Source: Algoriphagus sp. | Lineage (GTDB): Bacteria; Bacteroidota; Bacteroidia; Cytophagales; Cyclobacteriaceae | Assembly: GCA_021298245.1 (NCBI GenBank) | Contig: JAJTDZ010000002.1 | Location: 122,540-186,539 of the forward strand | Reading direction: 5' to 3' | DNA: 64,000 nucleotides | In this document: piece after piece, positions 15,658 to 25,544 of the stretch | How positions within the stretch are numbered: position 1 is the first letter of the stretch | Layout: every line of letters begins with the position of its first letter | The notes under the pieces: model-generated | The model's input: only the letters and a program-made list of their open reading frames with translations | Database searches by the model: none | What the model was told of the DNA's origin: nothing | Made by a program: the position numbers and the translations under genes

Positions 15658-17235
15658 TTACTTTGCGTATTTAGGGGAAAGTTCGGCAGCTGCAGTAGCA
15701 AGAATCTTGCCTGCGCCATCAACATCTCCTTTTAGAATCAATTGGATTGCTTCAGGATAAGAGGCATCCAACAAAAGGTAGAACTCCTTTTCAAAAGCTC
15801 TTGCTTTTTCTACAGGTACGCTGTCCATTAGGCCTCGGGTAGAAGCATAAATGATAGCTACCTGGTGTGCTACTGACACGGGAGCATATTGTGCTTGCTT
15901 CAAAATCTCTTGGTTACGACGACCTCTTTCAATAGTTCTCTTGGTAGAAGCATCCAGGTCAGATCCAAACTTAGCAAATGCCTCAAGTTCACGGAATTGA
16001 GCTTGATCTAGCTTCAAGGTACCGGCAACTTTTTTCATGGATTTGATTTGTGCATTACCTCCTACTCGAGATACAGAGATACCCACGTTGATGGCAGGAC
16101 GTATACCGGAGTTGAAGAGGTTAGTCTCCAAGAAAATCTGTCCATCCGTAATTGAAATTACGTTGGTAGGAATATAGGCAGACACGTCGCTGGCTTGGGT
16201 CTCAATGATAGGCAAGGCGGTCAAGGATCCACCACCCTTTACCAAAGGACGAATAGAATCTGGAAGATCATTCATCTGCTTGGCAATGGCATCGGATTGA
16301 TTAATTTTTGCCGCTCTTTCCAAAAGTCTGGAGTGCAAATAAAATACGTCACCAGGATATGCTTCACGTCCTGGAGGTCTTCTCAATAGTAGAGAAACCT
16401 CACGGTAGGCTACTGCTTGCTTGGAAAGGTCATCGTATACCACCAAAGAAGGACGTCCTGTATCTCTGAAGAATTCTCCGATTGCCGCACCAGTAAATGG
16501 AGCAAAGAACTGCATAGGAGCAGGATCAGAAGCTGGAGCGGCTACAACCACCGTATAGGGAAGTGCGCCTCCTTTTTCCAAGGCAGCTACTACTCCAGCT
16601 ACGGTAGAAGCTTTCTGGCCTATGGCAACATAGATACAGAATACAGGCTCCCCTTTTTCATAAAATTCTCGCTGGTTAAGGATCGCATCGATAACAACGG
16701 CTGTCTTTCCAGTTTGTCTATCCCCGATAACCAACTCTCGCTGACCACGTCCAATAGGAATCATGGCATCGATAGATTTAATACCCGTTTGCAAAGGTTC
16801 GGTTACTGGCTGACGATAGATTACCCCAGGCGCTTTACGCTCCAAGGGCATCTCGTACAAGTCCCCAGAGATAGGGCCTTTTCCATCAATGGGATTACCT
16901 AGGGTGTCGACTACACGACCAAGCATTCCTTCACCAGCCATGATGGAGGCGATTTTCTTAGTACGCTTTACCGTATCCCCTTCCTTAATTTCCTTGGAAT
17001 CTCCAAAAAGTACCGCTCCCACATTGTCTTCTTCCAAGTTGAGAACCATTGCTTTTAGACCATTCTCAAACTCTAACAATTCACCAGCTTGGGCTTTTGT
17101 GAGTCCATAGATACGGGCCACACCATCCCCCACTTGGAGGACTGTTCCCACTTCTTCTAGTTCTGCTTCTGTTCTGGCCCCTGAGAGTTGTTCTCTCAAG
17201 ATTGCTGAAACTTCATCAGGTCTTACTTCTGCCAT
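15658..17235 (-). CDS. atpA: ATP synthase alpha subunit
   Basis: Non-catalytic nucleotide-binding subunit of the F1 hexamer (525 aa). The Walker A motif is GDRQTGKTA, followed by YVAIGQKAS. Further landmarks are [15 protein letters not shown] (Walker B region) and the signature [17 protein letters not shown] (here cut to the family motif), including the arginine-finger region. Length and start ([10 protein letters not shown]) are normal. It lies 25 bases downstream of atpH and 60 bases before atpG in the operon. Confidence 0.98.
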   Translation of the reverse strand: MAEVRPDEVSAILREQLSGARTEAELEEVGTVLQVGDGVARIYGLTKAQAGELLEFENGLKAMVLNLEEDNVGAVLFGDSKEIKEGDTVKRTKKIASIMAGEGMLGRVVDTLGNPIDGKGPISGDLYEMPLERKAPGVIYRQPVTEPLQTGIKSIDAMIPIGRGQRELVIGDRQTGKTAVVIDAILNQREFYEKGEPVFCIYVAIGQKASTVAGVVAALEKGGALPYTVVVAAPASDPAPMQFFAPFTGAAIGEFFRDTGRPSLVVYDDLSKQAVAYREVSLLLRRPPGREAYPGDVFYLHSRLLERAAKINQSDAIAKQMNDLPDSIRPLVKGGGSLTALPIIETQASDVSAYIPTNVISITDGQIFLETNLFNSGIRPAINVGISVSRVGGNAQIKSMKKVAGTLKLDQAQFRELEAFAKFGSDLDASTKRTIERGRRNQEILKQAQYAPVSVAHQVAIIYASTRGLMDSVPVEKARAFEKEFYLLLDASYPEAIQLILKGDVDGAGKILATAAAELSPKYAK

Positions 17236-17260
17236 GATAGGATTCGGTTATAAAGATTCG

Positions 17261-17821
17261 TTAAAATTGTTTTTCGTAAAGATTTTTTGAAAACTGAACG
17301 CGCAATGCATTCAATTTGCTGCTGATAGATTCGTCCAATTGACGGTCATTGACCTTTAGAACAAATCCACCAATCAGGGAAGGATTTATTTTTTCTACCA
17401 ATTGTACTTCTTTCATCCCGCTAATTTCTTTGACAGCGGCAATCAATTGAGTTCGTTGCTTGTCTGTCAAACTTGAAGCCGAACTTACTTCCGCTACTTG
17501 AATAGATTTGTATGCGTTGTACTGAACGATAAACTCCTTGGCCATTTCCAACAAAACCCCTTCTCTATTTTTTCTAGAAATCACCTCAAAAAAGGTCAAG
17601 GTCAGTGGGTTGGCTCCTTTGGAAAAAAGGGCTTTTAAAATGTTTAGTTTTTTATCCGAGGTCAACACAGGATTATTTAGCGCTAGGTTTAGCTCACGAG
17701 AAGCTTTCCCCATAGCGGCCAAATTATTGAAATCTGAAAATACCCCCTCCAATTGACCCTTTTCTATGGAAAGATCCAATATAGATTTGGCATAACGAGA
17801 CGCGGCTCTGTGGTTGGACAT
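17261..17821 (-). CDS. atpH: ATP synthase delta subunit
   Basis: Peripheral-stalk subunit that ties the b subunits to the top of F1 (186 aa). It begins HRAASRYAKSILDLS, the typical RYAxAL-type start. The C-terminal part has SLIGGFVLKVNDRQLDESI, the conserved G-G-F-x-x-x-V-x-D-x-x-x-D-x-S motif of the family. It follows atpF by 6 bases and precedes atpA by 25 bases. Confidence 0.95.
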   Translation of the reverse strand: MSNHRAASRYAKSILDLSIEKGQLEGVFSDFNNLAAMGKASRELNLALNNPVLTSDKKLNILKALFSKGANPLTLTFFEVISRKNREGVLLEMAKEFIVQYNAYKSIQVAEVSSASSLTDKQRTQLIAAVKEISGMKEVQLVEKINPSLIGGFVLKVNDRQLDESISSKLNALRVQFSKNLYEKQF

Positions 17822-17827
17822 AAAACT

Positions 17828-18322
17828 TTAGTTAATCTTCAAGTCTTTGATAAATTGATCCACTAGGGCAGCTTGGGCTTTATCGTCAGCAAGCTGTTTC
17901 CTAAGCAATTTTTCGGTAACTTCTAAGGTCAATAAGGCTACCTGATTTTTAACTTCTGAAAGGGCAGCTTTCTTTTCGGTTTCTATAACCGCCTTTGCAT
18001 TTGCAATAAGTTGTGCGCCTTGCTTACTCGCCTCCGTCTTGGCGTCTTCGATCATCTTTACAGAGGCTTCGTGGGCTTTTTTCAAAATCACGTCACGCTC
18101 TATTCTAGCTTCTTGAAGCAGCTTCTCGTTTTCTGACTTGAGGTTAGACATTTCATTTCTCGCCTTTTCAGCGGATTGAAGAGCCTCCTCAATGCTAGAT
18201 TCTCTCTCGGCCAATGAAGCCAGCATGGGCTTCCATGCAAACTTGATTAGGATAAATAGCAGGGCCAAGAAACCCAAAAGTTGCCAAAATATGAGTCCGC
18301 CACTAGGTATTATTAGATCCAT
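17828..18322 (-). CDS. atpF: ATP synthase b subunit
   Basis: Peripheral-stalk subunit of F0 (164 aa). It has a single N-terminal membrane helix (about 8-28, GGLIFWQLLGFLALLFILIKFAWKP). A long charged coiled coil (about 35-125, rich in Ala, Glu and Lys) follows and forms the stator dimer. The sequence starts MDLIIPSGGLIFWQ as in other Bacteroidota. Gene order atpE-atpF-atpH is standard; the gap to atpE is unusually long (74 bases) and holds a stem-loop. Confidence 0.95.
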   Translation of the reverse strand: MDLIIPSGGLIFWQLLGFLALLFILIKFAWKPMLASLAERESSIEEALQSAEKARNEMSNLKSENEKLLQEARIERDVILKKAHEASVKMIEDAKTEASKQGAQLIANAKAVIETEKKAALSEVKNQVALLTLEVTEKLLRKQLADDKAQAALVDQFIKDLKIN

Positions 18323-18360
18323 GGTAGATGGGATTAATTTCGATTTTGTTCAAAAGCAAA

Positions 18361-18383
18361 GGGATTGGCCTAGCGCCAATCCC
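18361..18383 (-). promoter_or_regulatory. Stem-loop between atpE and atpF
   Basis: GGGATTGGC (18361-18369) and GCCAATCCC (18375-18383) form a perfect 9-bp stem with a 5-base loop, right behind the atpE stop codon. No T-run follows on the transcribed strand, so full termination is unlikely. Such a structure could partly stop transcription or protect the atpE mRNA end, giving the high c-subunit dose. That role is an inference. Confidence 0.55.
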
Positions 18384-18396
18384 CCTGTTGTACATC

Positions 18397-18693
<297 letters not shown>

Positions 18694-18697
18694 TTAC

Positions 18698-19741
18698 TTA
18701 ATGATGATCATCGTGGGCATGTTCTGCAACAGCACCCCCAATGTACATGGCTGAGAATAGGGTAAATACATAAGCCTGAATAGTTGCCACCAACAATTCA
18801 ATGATGTTGATAAACGTAACCATTACCGTAGATAATATGCCTATCGCATAGGACTCGAAGATGAATACCAAAGAAATAAAGGCCAAAATCACAATATGTC
18901 CAGCAGTAACAGCGACAAAGAGACGAACCATCAAGGCAAAGGGTTTGGTAAATAGTCCGATAAACTCTACCAAAACCATGATTGGCAACAATGCCGCAGG
19001 TACACCTGGGGTAGCAAATACGTGCTTCCAATAATCCTTGTTGCCATTCACGTTGACAATGATAAAGGTAAGGAAGGCTAAGGTGCAGGTAACTGCAATA
19101 TTTCCCGTAAGGTTGGCTGCTCCTGGAAGTAGTCCCAGTAAATTACCTGTCCAAATAAATACGAACAAGGTTAATAGATAGGGAACAAACCTCATGTACT
19201 TAGGACCTATTGCTTTTTGGGCAATTTCATCCCGCACAAAAATGACGATGGGCTCCAGCAAGGAAGCAGCGCCTTTTGGAGCTGCTGTCCCATTCTTTTT
19301 GTAATGAGATGCTGCAGAAAGCGTAACATAGAGCACAATGGCAATGACAATAAACATCATGGCCACGTTTTTGGTGATGGAAAAATCCATGATAGAACCC
19401 TCATCGACTCTACCTAGGTGTTCGTGCTCGTCGATATAAATTCCATTATGAGCAAATTCTTTACCGAATTTGTGGGTCTCGGGATCTTGAAAGTCTGAAG
19501 AAAGATAAAATTCTATGCCTCGATCGGAGGCATAGGTAATCACAGGCAAAGGCAAGGTGATATGGGTATGACCCACATTAAAAAAATGCCACTCGTGCGC
19601 ATCCTTGATGTGGTGCATGATGAAGCTTGTCGGGTCCTCTTTGCCTTCTTTGGCACCCGCTTCAGCTGCGAAAATCTCTCCAAAGGAATGCAGAAAAAGT
19701 ACTGAAAATAAAAGGCTTAGGGCCAAAAACTTGCGCGACAT
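18698..19741 (-). CDS. atpB: ATP synthase a subunit
   Basis: Stator channel subunit that conducts protons past the c ring (347 aa). It is the long Bacteroidota form: an N-terminal signal-like segment (about 1-26, FLALSLLFSVLFLHSFGEIFA) and a periplasmic domain of about 100 residues precede the membrane domain. The essential arginine lies in FALMVRLFVAVTAGH, and the last helix contains IIELLVATIQAYVFTLFSAMY. The C-terminus is histidine-rich (EHAHDDHH). The gene starts immediately after the stop of the AtpI-like gene. Confidence 0.96.
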   Translation of the reverse strand: MSRKFLALSLLFSVLFLHSFGEIFAAEAGAKEGKEDPTSFIMHHIKDAHEWHFFNVGHTHITLPLPVITYASDRGIEFYLSSDFQDPETHKFGKEFAHNGIYIDEHEHLGRVDEGSIMDFSITKNVAMMFIVIAIVLYVTLSAASHYKKNGTAAPKGAASLLEPIVIFVRDEIAQKAIGPKYMRFVPYLLTLFVFIWTGNLLGLLPGAANLTGNIAVTCTLAFLTFIIVNVNGNKDYWKHVFATPGVPAALLPIMVLVEFIGLFTKPFALMVRLFVAVTAGHIVILAFISLVFIFESYAIGILSTVMVTFINIIELLVATIQAYVFTLFSAMYIGGAVAEHAHDDHH

Positions 19742-20143
19742 CTACTCGTTTAGGTTAGGTCTTTTAGAAATTTGGCGCAAGTTAGATATAATAAAGTAGA
19801 TATCAAAAATCAGGTAGAACAAAAAAAGAATAAAGAAATTGGCAATAAACAAAATAATATTTTCCAATTCCAGCATGCTAAACAGGACAATAAAACCTAA
19901 TGCACTTAGGATGCGAATAAGCATTCCAAGTAATTTAATATTTGCAAAATTTTCTGGGGATTTTTTATTTAGCCACAGACTAAGTCCACTTACCAAATAA
20001 TTCAAGCCTACAGAGTACACAAAAATAGACCAGATTTCGGTATGAAGGGCCTTTGGAAATAATTGGCCTACTCCAAGGAGGATCAATCCACCAACCAAGG
20101 AGACTAGAAAAAACATAGCGTGGAAATTTTGACGTAGCTTCAT
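19742..20143 (-). CDS. AtpI-like small membrane protein of the ATP synthase operon
   Basis: 133-residue protein with about four membrane helices (VSLVGGLILLGVG, WSIFVYSVGLNYLVSG, LLGMLIRILSALGFIVLFSML, IILFIANFFILFLFYLIFDIYF). It has no motif I can assign with certainty. Its place between atpZ and atpB is where many bacteria encode AtpI, thought to help c-ring assembly, so that is the likely role. Its stop codon directly abuts the atpB start, which suggests translational coupling. The track's start is a TTG seven codons upstream; I chose the ATG at 20143. Confidence 0.7.
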   Translation of the reverse strand: MKLRQNFHAMFFLVSLVGGLILLGVGQLFPKALHTEIWSIFVYSVGLNYLVSGLSLWLNKKSPENFANIKLLGMLIRILSALGFIVLFSMLELENIILFIANFFILFLFYLIFDIYFIISNLRQISKRPNLNE

Positions 20144-20188
20144 GCCTATAGATTTAGCTCTCAAAGTTACTTTCTTTTTTCTTTAGCC

Positions 20189-20422
20189 CTAGCGATCTTC
20201 TTGAATAGACTTCCAAAGAGTGTATCCCGCAGCCATCATCCCTATGGCCAAGCCTAGGAGCAACCAAAGGGGAAACTTCATGGCCGATTGGTGGTGAAGC
20301 CACCAACCCAAAGCAGTACAGCCTCCAATTAAAGCCAAAAGTTGAAAAGATAGCCCAAGGTATTTTATCCAAATCGGGACTTCTTGTTGCTTTGCAGGTT
20401 TATCGTAGTGAGGTTTTGACAT
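20189..20422 (-). CDS. atpZ: AtpZ/AtpI family protein
   Basis: 77-residue protein with two membrane helices (IKYLGLSFQLLALIGGCTALGWWL and FPLWLLLGLAIGMMAAGYTLW), the family's usual pattern. AtpZ-type proteins are encoded at the front of ATP synthase operons and have been linked to magnesium uptake or c-ring assembly. It is the first gene of this operon, 45 bases before the AtpI-like gene. It is divergent from sprE; the shared 124-base gap has a near-match -7 box (TATATTTA) just in front of atpZ. ORF 20154-20372 is a shadow. Confidence 0.85.
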   Translation of the reverse strand: MSKPHYDKPAKQQEVPIWIKYLGLSFQLLALIGGCTALGWWLHHQSAMKFPLWLLLGLAIGMMAAGYTLWKSIQEDR

Positions 20423-20546
20423 GTGCTTAAATATAAGTTATTGATTCAGCTTTTTTATTTGAGGAACACAGAATAATTCCTGTTCCGAATCGTTCGGTAA
20501 TGGGGTAAATGCCCTAATTTGGTATTTTGAAAAAGACATTACCTTA

Positions 20547-23171
20547 ATGAAAAGCAGAAAACTATTTTTTGCAGGAATTTTACTCCTGTGTATGGGCGGA
20601 TGTTCATCTGAACGCAACACCTTTATCAATCGGGCTTTTCATAACCTAACTTCTCATTACAATGCTTTTTACCTCACAGAATCAAAAATCGCTAAGGTAG
20701 AAGATCAGATTTTGACGAACTACAAGGAAGATTATACCCAGCTCTTGCCGGTAATCATTGCCTATGACTCCTCCTCTGTACAACAACATAAAGCTAGCCT
20801 GGATTCGGCAAGGGCTTTAGCATCCAAAGCCATAGACTGGCACAGGATTTCCAAATGGGTGGATGACAGTTACTATTTGATTGGAAAAATTGACTACTTA
20901 CAAGGCCGGTCCGACGATGCAAAAAACACCTTCCGCTATGTGAATAGCCAAAGCAAGGACAAAGATTTGCGGCATCAGGCTTTAATTAGTCTCCTCCAAC
21001 TTTACATCGATCAAAATGCCTTAGAAGATGCCAACTTTACCATTGACTATTTGTCTAAGGAAACAGAAATCAATCCAACAAATCGACACGAACTCTTTAA
21101 AACCTTGGCGTATTACTATGAATCCAAATCGGATCAAAATGGGGTAATTGGCGCCTTAGATCGAGCAATCACCTACAGTAAAGATAAAAAGGAGCGCTCC
21201 AGAATGTACTTCATGTTGGCCCAAAGGTACCAAAGCGAAGGCTTGGACGCACTGGCCTACGATTATTATCAAAAATCTTTGGAGGGCAATCCTCCTTACG
21301 AGCGTAGTTTTTTTGCTACCCTATATTCACAGCAAGTAGCCGAGCTTAATGCCTCCAAGGATGTGAAAAAGGTGCGCAATTACTACGATGGATTGTATGA
21401 GGATCCAAAAAACAAGGAGTTAAAAGATGTGGTAGTATACGAGCGTGCTCTTTTTGAAGAAAAACAAGGAGATATACCTTTGGCCCTAGAACTGCTGCAG
21501 AAGGCCGCCAAAGAACAAGGAAGCCTCCCTAGGATAAAGGGGTATATCTATGAAAAGTTGGCAAAAATTCAACTCGATCAATTCAAAAATTACCGCGCCA
21601 GCAAATACTACTTGGACTCCGCACTCAATTTTATCACCGAGGAAGATGAAGATGCATTGGCCCTAAGGGAACAAAAACAAACCCTAGATACCTACGTTTT
21701 TCATTTCGAAAGAATTCAGACTACAGATAGTTTGCTACAGCTATCCAATTTGACCCCTGAAGAGCAACGCATGCGCGCAGAAGCATTTTTAGAAAATGAA
21801 AAAGCAAAATTAGAAGAACAAGCACTTAAGGAAAAAACTAGCACTTCAGCCTCCCTTTTTGATAACCTGCTGGCATTTGGAGATCGAGGCAATGCCTCTA
21901 GTTTTTATTTTGACAACAGTACCGCCATGCAGCAAGGGGCTATAGATTTTGTCCGTACCTGGGGAAATCGTACCCTTCAAGACAATTGGAGAAGGAAAGC
22001 AGCCTTATTTGAAACTTCAACCCAAGCTACTACTCCCCTAGATGTAAATGATAATCCGAAGCAAGCAGATTCCTTAGCTAATGCAGGACTTCCTTCTGTA
22101 GAAAGTTTGCTAGCAAGTATTCCCGCTTCACCAGAACAAATTCAAGCTGCAAATCAGGAGGTAGAAACTTCTTATTTTGAATTAGGAAAACTACTGTACA
22201 TCAACTTAAAAGAACCCGAACTCAGCGCCCAATACCTAGAAAAATTTATTAACAACTTTCCTAAAAGCATCAAAAAACCTGAAGCCTACTACCTTTTGTA
22301 TTTAGGTCAGAAAGAAGTGCAAGGCAGACCCGATTATTACGTGACCTTGCTCAATAGTGAATTTCCAGAATCACCTTACACCTTTTCAGTAAATAATCCC
22401 GAGGCCACTTCAGGTAACTTGGCTTACCTAGAATCTGCCAAAGGCTACGAACAAGCCTATGATGCCTATTATGCAGGAAATTACAGTGAAGCAAAATCTC
22501 TAATTTTTTCCACTCTTGAAAAATTTCCCTTGACCCGAAATACGGAAAAATTACTCCTACTCAACGTCATGATAGCTGGCAAACTAGAAAGCCGCACGAA
22601 TTATAGGGTAAAGCTTGAAGAGTTTATTCAGCTTGGAAAAGAACCAGCATTGGTAGAATTGGCAAAATCCATGCTTTTGCCACTATTGAGTCAAGAGGAA
22701 CTGGATCAGCGTGCTCAAGCAAACCAGGCAGCGCCAGCAAATGATACCCCAATTAAGGAGGCAATTGTGGAAAAAGAAGCCATAAGCCCCGTTGAAAACA
22801 GTCCGTATAAAATTTCTAATGATCAAACTCATATTTTTATTTTGGTTTTGTCACAAAGCGAAGCAGAATCGGCCAAGAATTTGCTTGGAGACCTAGAGAC
22901 CTTTCATTCCCAATCCTTTGGGGAAGCAAGATTACGAACAGGAAATATGAGCATGAGCCAAGAGCTTACCTTTTATATTATTAGCCCATTTTCTACTGCT
23001 GAAAAAGCCATGGACTATTTCACTACCTTTAAAAATAAATTTTCCTCTACAGAATTGAGTGAAGAAGCAAAATCCAAGGCATTTTTCATTTCTATTGAAA
23101 ACTTTCAAGTCTTAAACAAAACCAAAAACGTAGAGGAGTACCTCAACTTCTTTACTTCTACCTATCACTAA
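20547..23171 (+). CDS. sprE: Type IX secretion system lipoprotein PorW/SprE
   Basis: Large TPR lipoprotein (874 aa) of the type IX secretion and gliding system, thought to link the outer-membrane translocon parts with the PorK/N ring. The signal peptide ends in the lipobox CMGGC (Cys19). The start RAFHNLTSHYNAFYL is the conserved N-terminal region of PorW/SprE. Residues about 90-390 and 540-700 form TPR-like helical repeats, including YYLIGKIDYLQGRSDDAKN and the repeat around AYDAYYAGNYSEAK. A linker at about 735-755 leads to a C-terminal domain (HIFILVLSQSEAESAKNLL). Only 3 bases separate it from the penicillin-binding protein gene, so both are on one transcript. The gliding core genes lie 4 kb away on the other strand. 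Confidence 0.9.
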   Translation: MKSRKLFFAGILLLCMGGCSSERNTFINRAFHNLTSHYNAFYLTESKIAKVEDQILTNYKEDYTQLLPVIIAYDSSSVQQHKASLDSARALASKAIDWHRISKWVDDSYYLIGKIDYLQGRSDDAKNTFRYVNSQSKDKDLRHQALISLLQLYIDQNALEDANFTIDYLSKETEINPTNRHELFKTLAYYYESKSDQNGVIGALDRAITYSKDKKERSRMYFMLAQRYQSEGLDALAYDYYQKSLEGNPPYERSFFATLYSQQVAELNASKDVKKVRNYYDGLYEDPKNKELKDVVVYERALFEEKQGDIPLALELLQKAAKEQGSLPRIKGYIYEKLAKIQLDQFKNYRASKYYLDSALNFITEEDEDALALREQKQTLDTYVFHFERIQTTDSLLQLSNLTPEEQRMRAEAFLENEKAKLEEQALKEKTSTSASLFDNLLAFGDRGNASSFYFDNSTAMQQGAIDFVRTWGNRTLQDNWRRKAALFETSTQATTPLDVNDNPKQADSLANAGLPSVESLLASIPASPEQIQAANQEVETSYFELGKLLYINLKEPELSAQYLEKFINNFPKSIKKPEAYYLLYLGQKEVQGRPDYYVTLLNSEFPESPYTFSVNNPEATSGNLAYLESAKGYEQAYDAYYAGNYSEAKSLIFSTLEKFPLTRNTEKLLLLNVMIAGKLESRTNYRVKLEEFIQLGKEPALVELAKSMLLPLLSQEELDQRAQANQAAPANDTPIKEAIVEKEAISPVENSPYKISNDQTHIFILVLSQSEAESAKNLLGDLETFHSQSFGEARLRTGNMSMSQELTFYIISPFSTAEKAMDYFTTFKNKFSSTELSEEAKSKAFFISIENFQVLNKTKNVEEYLNFFTSTYH

Positions 23172-23174
23172 TCC

Positions 23175-25478
23175 ATGTTTAAATCGGATCAATCTTCTTC
23201 ACCTGACTGGGCTTCCAAAACAATAAAGTACTTGTGGATGGCCTTTTTTGGAGGACTGGTGTTTTTTATCCTGTTCGTTTGGCTGGTAAGCATCAATTTT
23301 CTAGGCCTATTTGGATCCCTACCAGATTTTAAAGCCTTGGAAAATCCAGATAGCGAGCTGGCTTCCGAACTTTATTCGGCAGATGGCGTCCTACTAGGCA
23401 CTTTTGCTAGAGAAAATCGAAGCCCAGTAACCTACGAAGAGTTGGCTCCTAACTTGGTTCAAGCCCTTATTTCCACAGAAGACGAACGATTTGAAGAGCA
23501 CTCTGGGATAGATTTGAAAGCCATGATGAGGGTAATCTTCAAATCGATTTTGTTAGGCCAAAATGCAGGTGGTGGCTCTACACTCAGTCAGCAAACAGCT
23601 AAAAATTTATTCAAAACAAGAACGGATGCTAGTGCAGGAGTTCTAAGCAATATTCCTGGACTCAGAATGCTGATTATCAAAACCAAGGAGTGGATTGTAG
23701 CTACCCAATTGGAAAAGGCATATACGAAAAACGAAATACTTACTCTTTATCTAAACACTTCTGAATTTGGATCCAATGCCTTTGGAATAAAAACTGCAGC
23801 CAGAACCTTTTTCAATAAGGACCCAAAGGACTTGTCCGTGCAAGAGTCAGCCGTTTTGGTGGGTTTGTTTAAAGCGCCTACCTATTACAGTCCAGTTTTC
23901 AATCCTGAAAATTCTCTTGCTAGAAGAAATACAGTATTGTCTCAAATGGTCAAAAACGATTTTTTATCTGCAGCGGAATACGATTCCTTGTCTAAATTAC
24001 CTATAGAATTGGACTACAGAATCCAAAACCAAAACCAAGGCTTGGCTACTTATTTTCGTGAAATAGTAAAGGCAGACTTAATAAAATGGTCTAAAGAAAA
24101 TTTGAAACCGGATGGATCTGCATACGATATTTTTGGGGATGGTCTAAAGATCTATGTGACCATAGATAGCAGAATGCAACGCTATGCAGAAGAAGCCATG
24201 AGGGAGCATATGGCGGAACTTCAAAAGGTTTTTTTCAATGAGATGGGTGACAGGGACCCCTGGATTAATGAAAACTTACAGGTTATTCCAGGATTTATAG
24301 AAAATGCGGTTAAAAGAACCGAACGATATAGAATTTTGAAAGAGAAATATGGAGATCAAAACGATTCCATCAACCTCAAACTGAATGAAAAGAAGAAAAT
24401 GAAGGTATTCTCTTGGAAAGGAGAACGTGATACCTTGATGAGTACCATGGACTCTCTTGCTTATTATAAAAAGTTTCTTCAGGCAGGATTTCTTAGCATG
24501 GATCCGCATACTGGCCATATCAAAGCTTGGGTAGGTGGTATGGATCATAAATATTTTAAGTTTGACCACGTGAAGCAGGGGAAAAGGCAGCCTGGTTCAA
24601 CTTTTAAACCTTTTGTTTATGCTGCAGCCATTGAAAACGGGTATAGTCCATGTTATAAAGTTACTGACCAGCCAATTGAGGTAAATATTCCAGGACAACC
24701 CCCGTGGAGCCCAGCGAATGCAGATGGAAAATTTTCATATGAAAATATGACGATTAGGAAAGCAATGGCGCAATCTGTCAACTCAGTGACTGCTTATATG
24801 ATGAAAAAACTGAGTCCAAAATTGGTTATTGAAACTGCCAACAGGATCGGCATAACTAGTGATTTGGAAGAAGTTCCTTCTCTTGCTCTAGGTGTGAATG
24901 ATGTTTCCATTTTCGAGATGGTCGGGGCATTTGGAACTTTTGTTAATAAAGGAGAACACTCTACTCCCTTCTATATTGATAGAATTGAGGATAAAAATGG
25001 AAATGTAATCCAGCAATTTACTCCTAAAAAAAGGCCGGCAATGACAGAAGAGCATGCCTATTTGATGACCTATATGCTTCGTGGTGGATTTGAAGAAGAA
25101 TCGGGTACTAGCCAAGGAGTTCCTTCAAGCTTGCGAGAGGGAAATGAATTGGGCGGAAAAACAGGAACGACCCAAAATGCTTCTGACGGTTGGTATATGG
25201 GGTTGAGTAAAGATCTAGTTTCTGGTGTTTGGGTAGGTGGCGATGATCGGGCCATTCACTTTCGTAGCTGGCCTCTTGGACAAGGGGCAAAAACTGCACG
25301 TCCTATTTGGGTAAAATATATGACTAAAGTATATGCAGATCCCAGTCTTGGCTATACCAAAGGACCATTCCCCAGACCAGAAAGACCCTTAAGCATAGAG
25401 ATTGATTGCGATAAGTACGAACAAGAAAGTCAACGATTTGCGGATTTTAATTACGATGCTGAGAAAAATGATTTTTAA
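23175..25478 (+). CDS. Class A penicillin-binding protein (PBP1A-type)
   Basis: Bifunctional peptidoglycan synthase (767 aa) anchored in the inner membrane by one helix (about 16-37, YLWMAFFGGLVFFILFVWLV). The GT51 glycosyltransferase domain (about 55-270) has EDERFEEHSGID with the catalytic Glu, GGSTLSQQTAKN and YTKNEILTLYLN. The transpeptidase domain (about 420-720) has the serine motif GSTFKPF (SxxK), SVNSV (SxN) and GKTGTTQ (KTG). The order and spacing are normal and both activities should be present. It is the second gene after sprE and is closed by a terminator at 25500. Pairing with a T9SS lipoprotein suggests wall building and secretion may be coordinated, but this is context only. 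Confidence 0.95.
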   Translation: MFKSDQSSSPDWASKTIKYLWMAFFGGLVFFILFVWLVSINFLGLFGSLPDFKALENPDSELASELYSADGVLLGTFARENRSPVTYEELAPNLVQALISTEDERFEEHSGIDLKAMMRVIFKSILLGQNAGGGSTLSQQTAKNLFKTRTDASAGVLSNIPGLRMLIIKTKEWIVATQLEKAYTKNEILTLYLNTSEFGSNAFGIKTAARTFFNKDPKDLSVQESAVLVGLFKAPTYYSPVFNPENSLARRNTVLSQMVKNDFLSAAEYDSLSKLPIELDYRIQNQNQGLATYFREIVKADLIKWSKENLKPDGSAYDIFGDGLKIYVTIDSRMQRYAEEAMREHMAELQKVFFNEMGDRDPWINENLQVIPGFIENAVKRTERYRILKEKYGDQNDSINLKLNEKKKMKVFSWKGERDTLMSTMDSLAYYKKFLQAGFLSMDPHTGHIKAWVGGMDHKYFKFDHVKQGKRQPGSTFKPFVYAAAIENGYSPCYKVTDQPIEVNIPGQPPWSPANADGKFSYENMTIRKAMAQSVNSVTAYMMKKLSPKLVIETANRIGITSDLEEVPSLALGVNDVSIFEMVGAFGTFVNKGEHSTPFYIDRIEDKNGNVIQQFTPKKRPAMTEEHAYLMTYMLRGGFEEESGTSQGVPSSLREGNELGGKTGTTQNASDGWYMGLSKDLVSGVWVGGDDRAIHFRSWPLGQGAKTARPIWVKYMTKVYADPSLGYTKGPFPRPERPLSIEIDCDKYEQESQRFADFNYDAEKNDF

Positions 25479-25499
25479 TTTTAATCTTCCTTCACATTT

Positions 25500-25533
25500 A
25501 AAAACAGCCCTTTACTAATGGGCTGTTTTTTTT
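25500..25533 (+). terminator. Rho-independent terminator after the penicillin-binding protein gene
   Basis: AAAAACAGCCC (25500-25510) pairs with GGGCTGTTTTT (25520-25530) around a 9-base loop and is followed by further T residues, 21 bases after the stop codon. Confidence 0.85.
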
Positions 25534-25544
25534 AATTTCACCCC

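Noticed and set aside
16417-16902. 161-aa ORF on the plus strand
   Set aside because: Antisense shadow of atpA, with no start signal and no recognisable protein.
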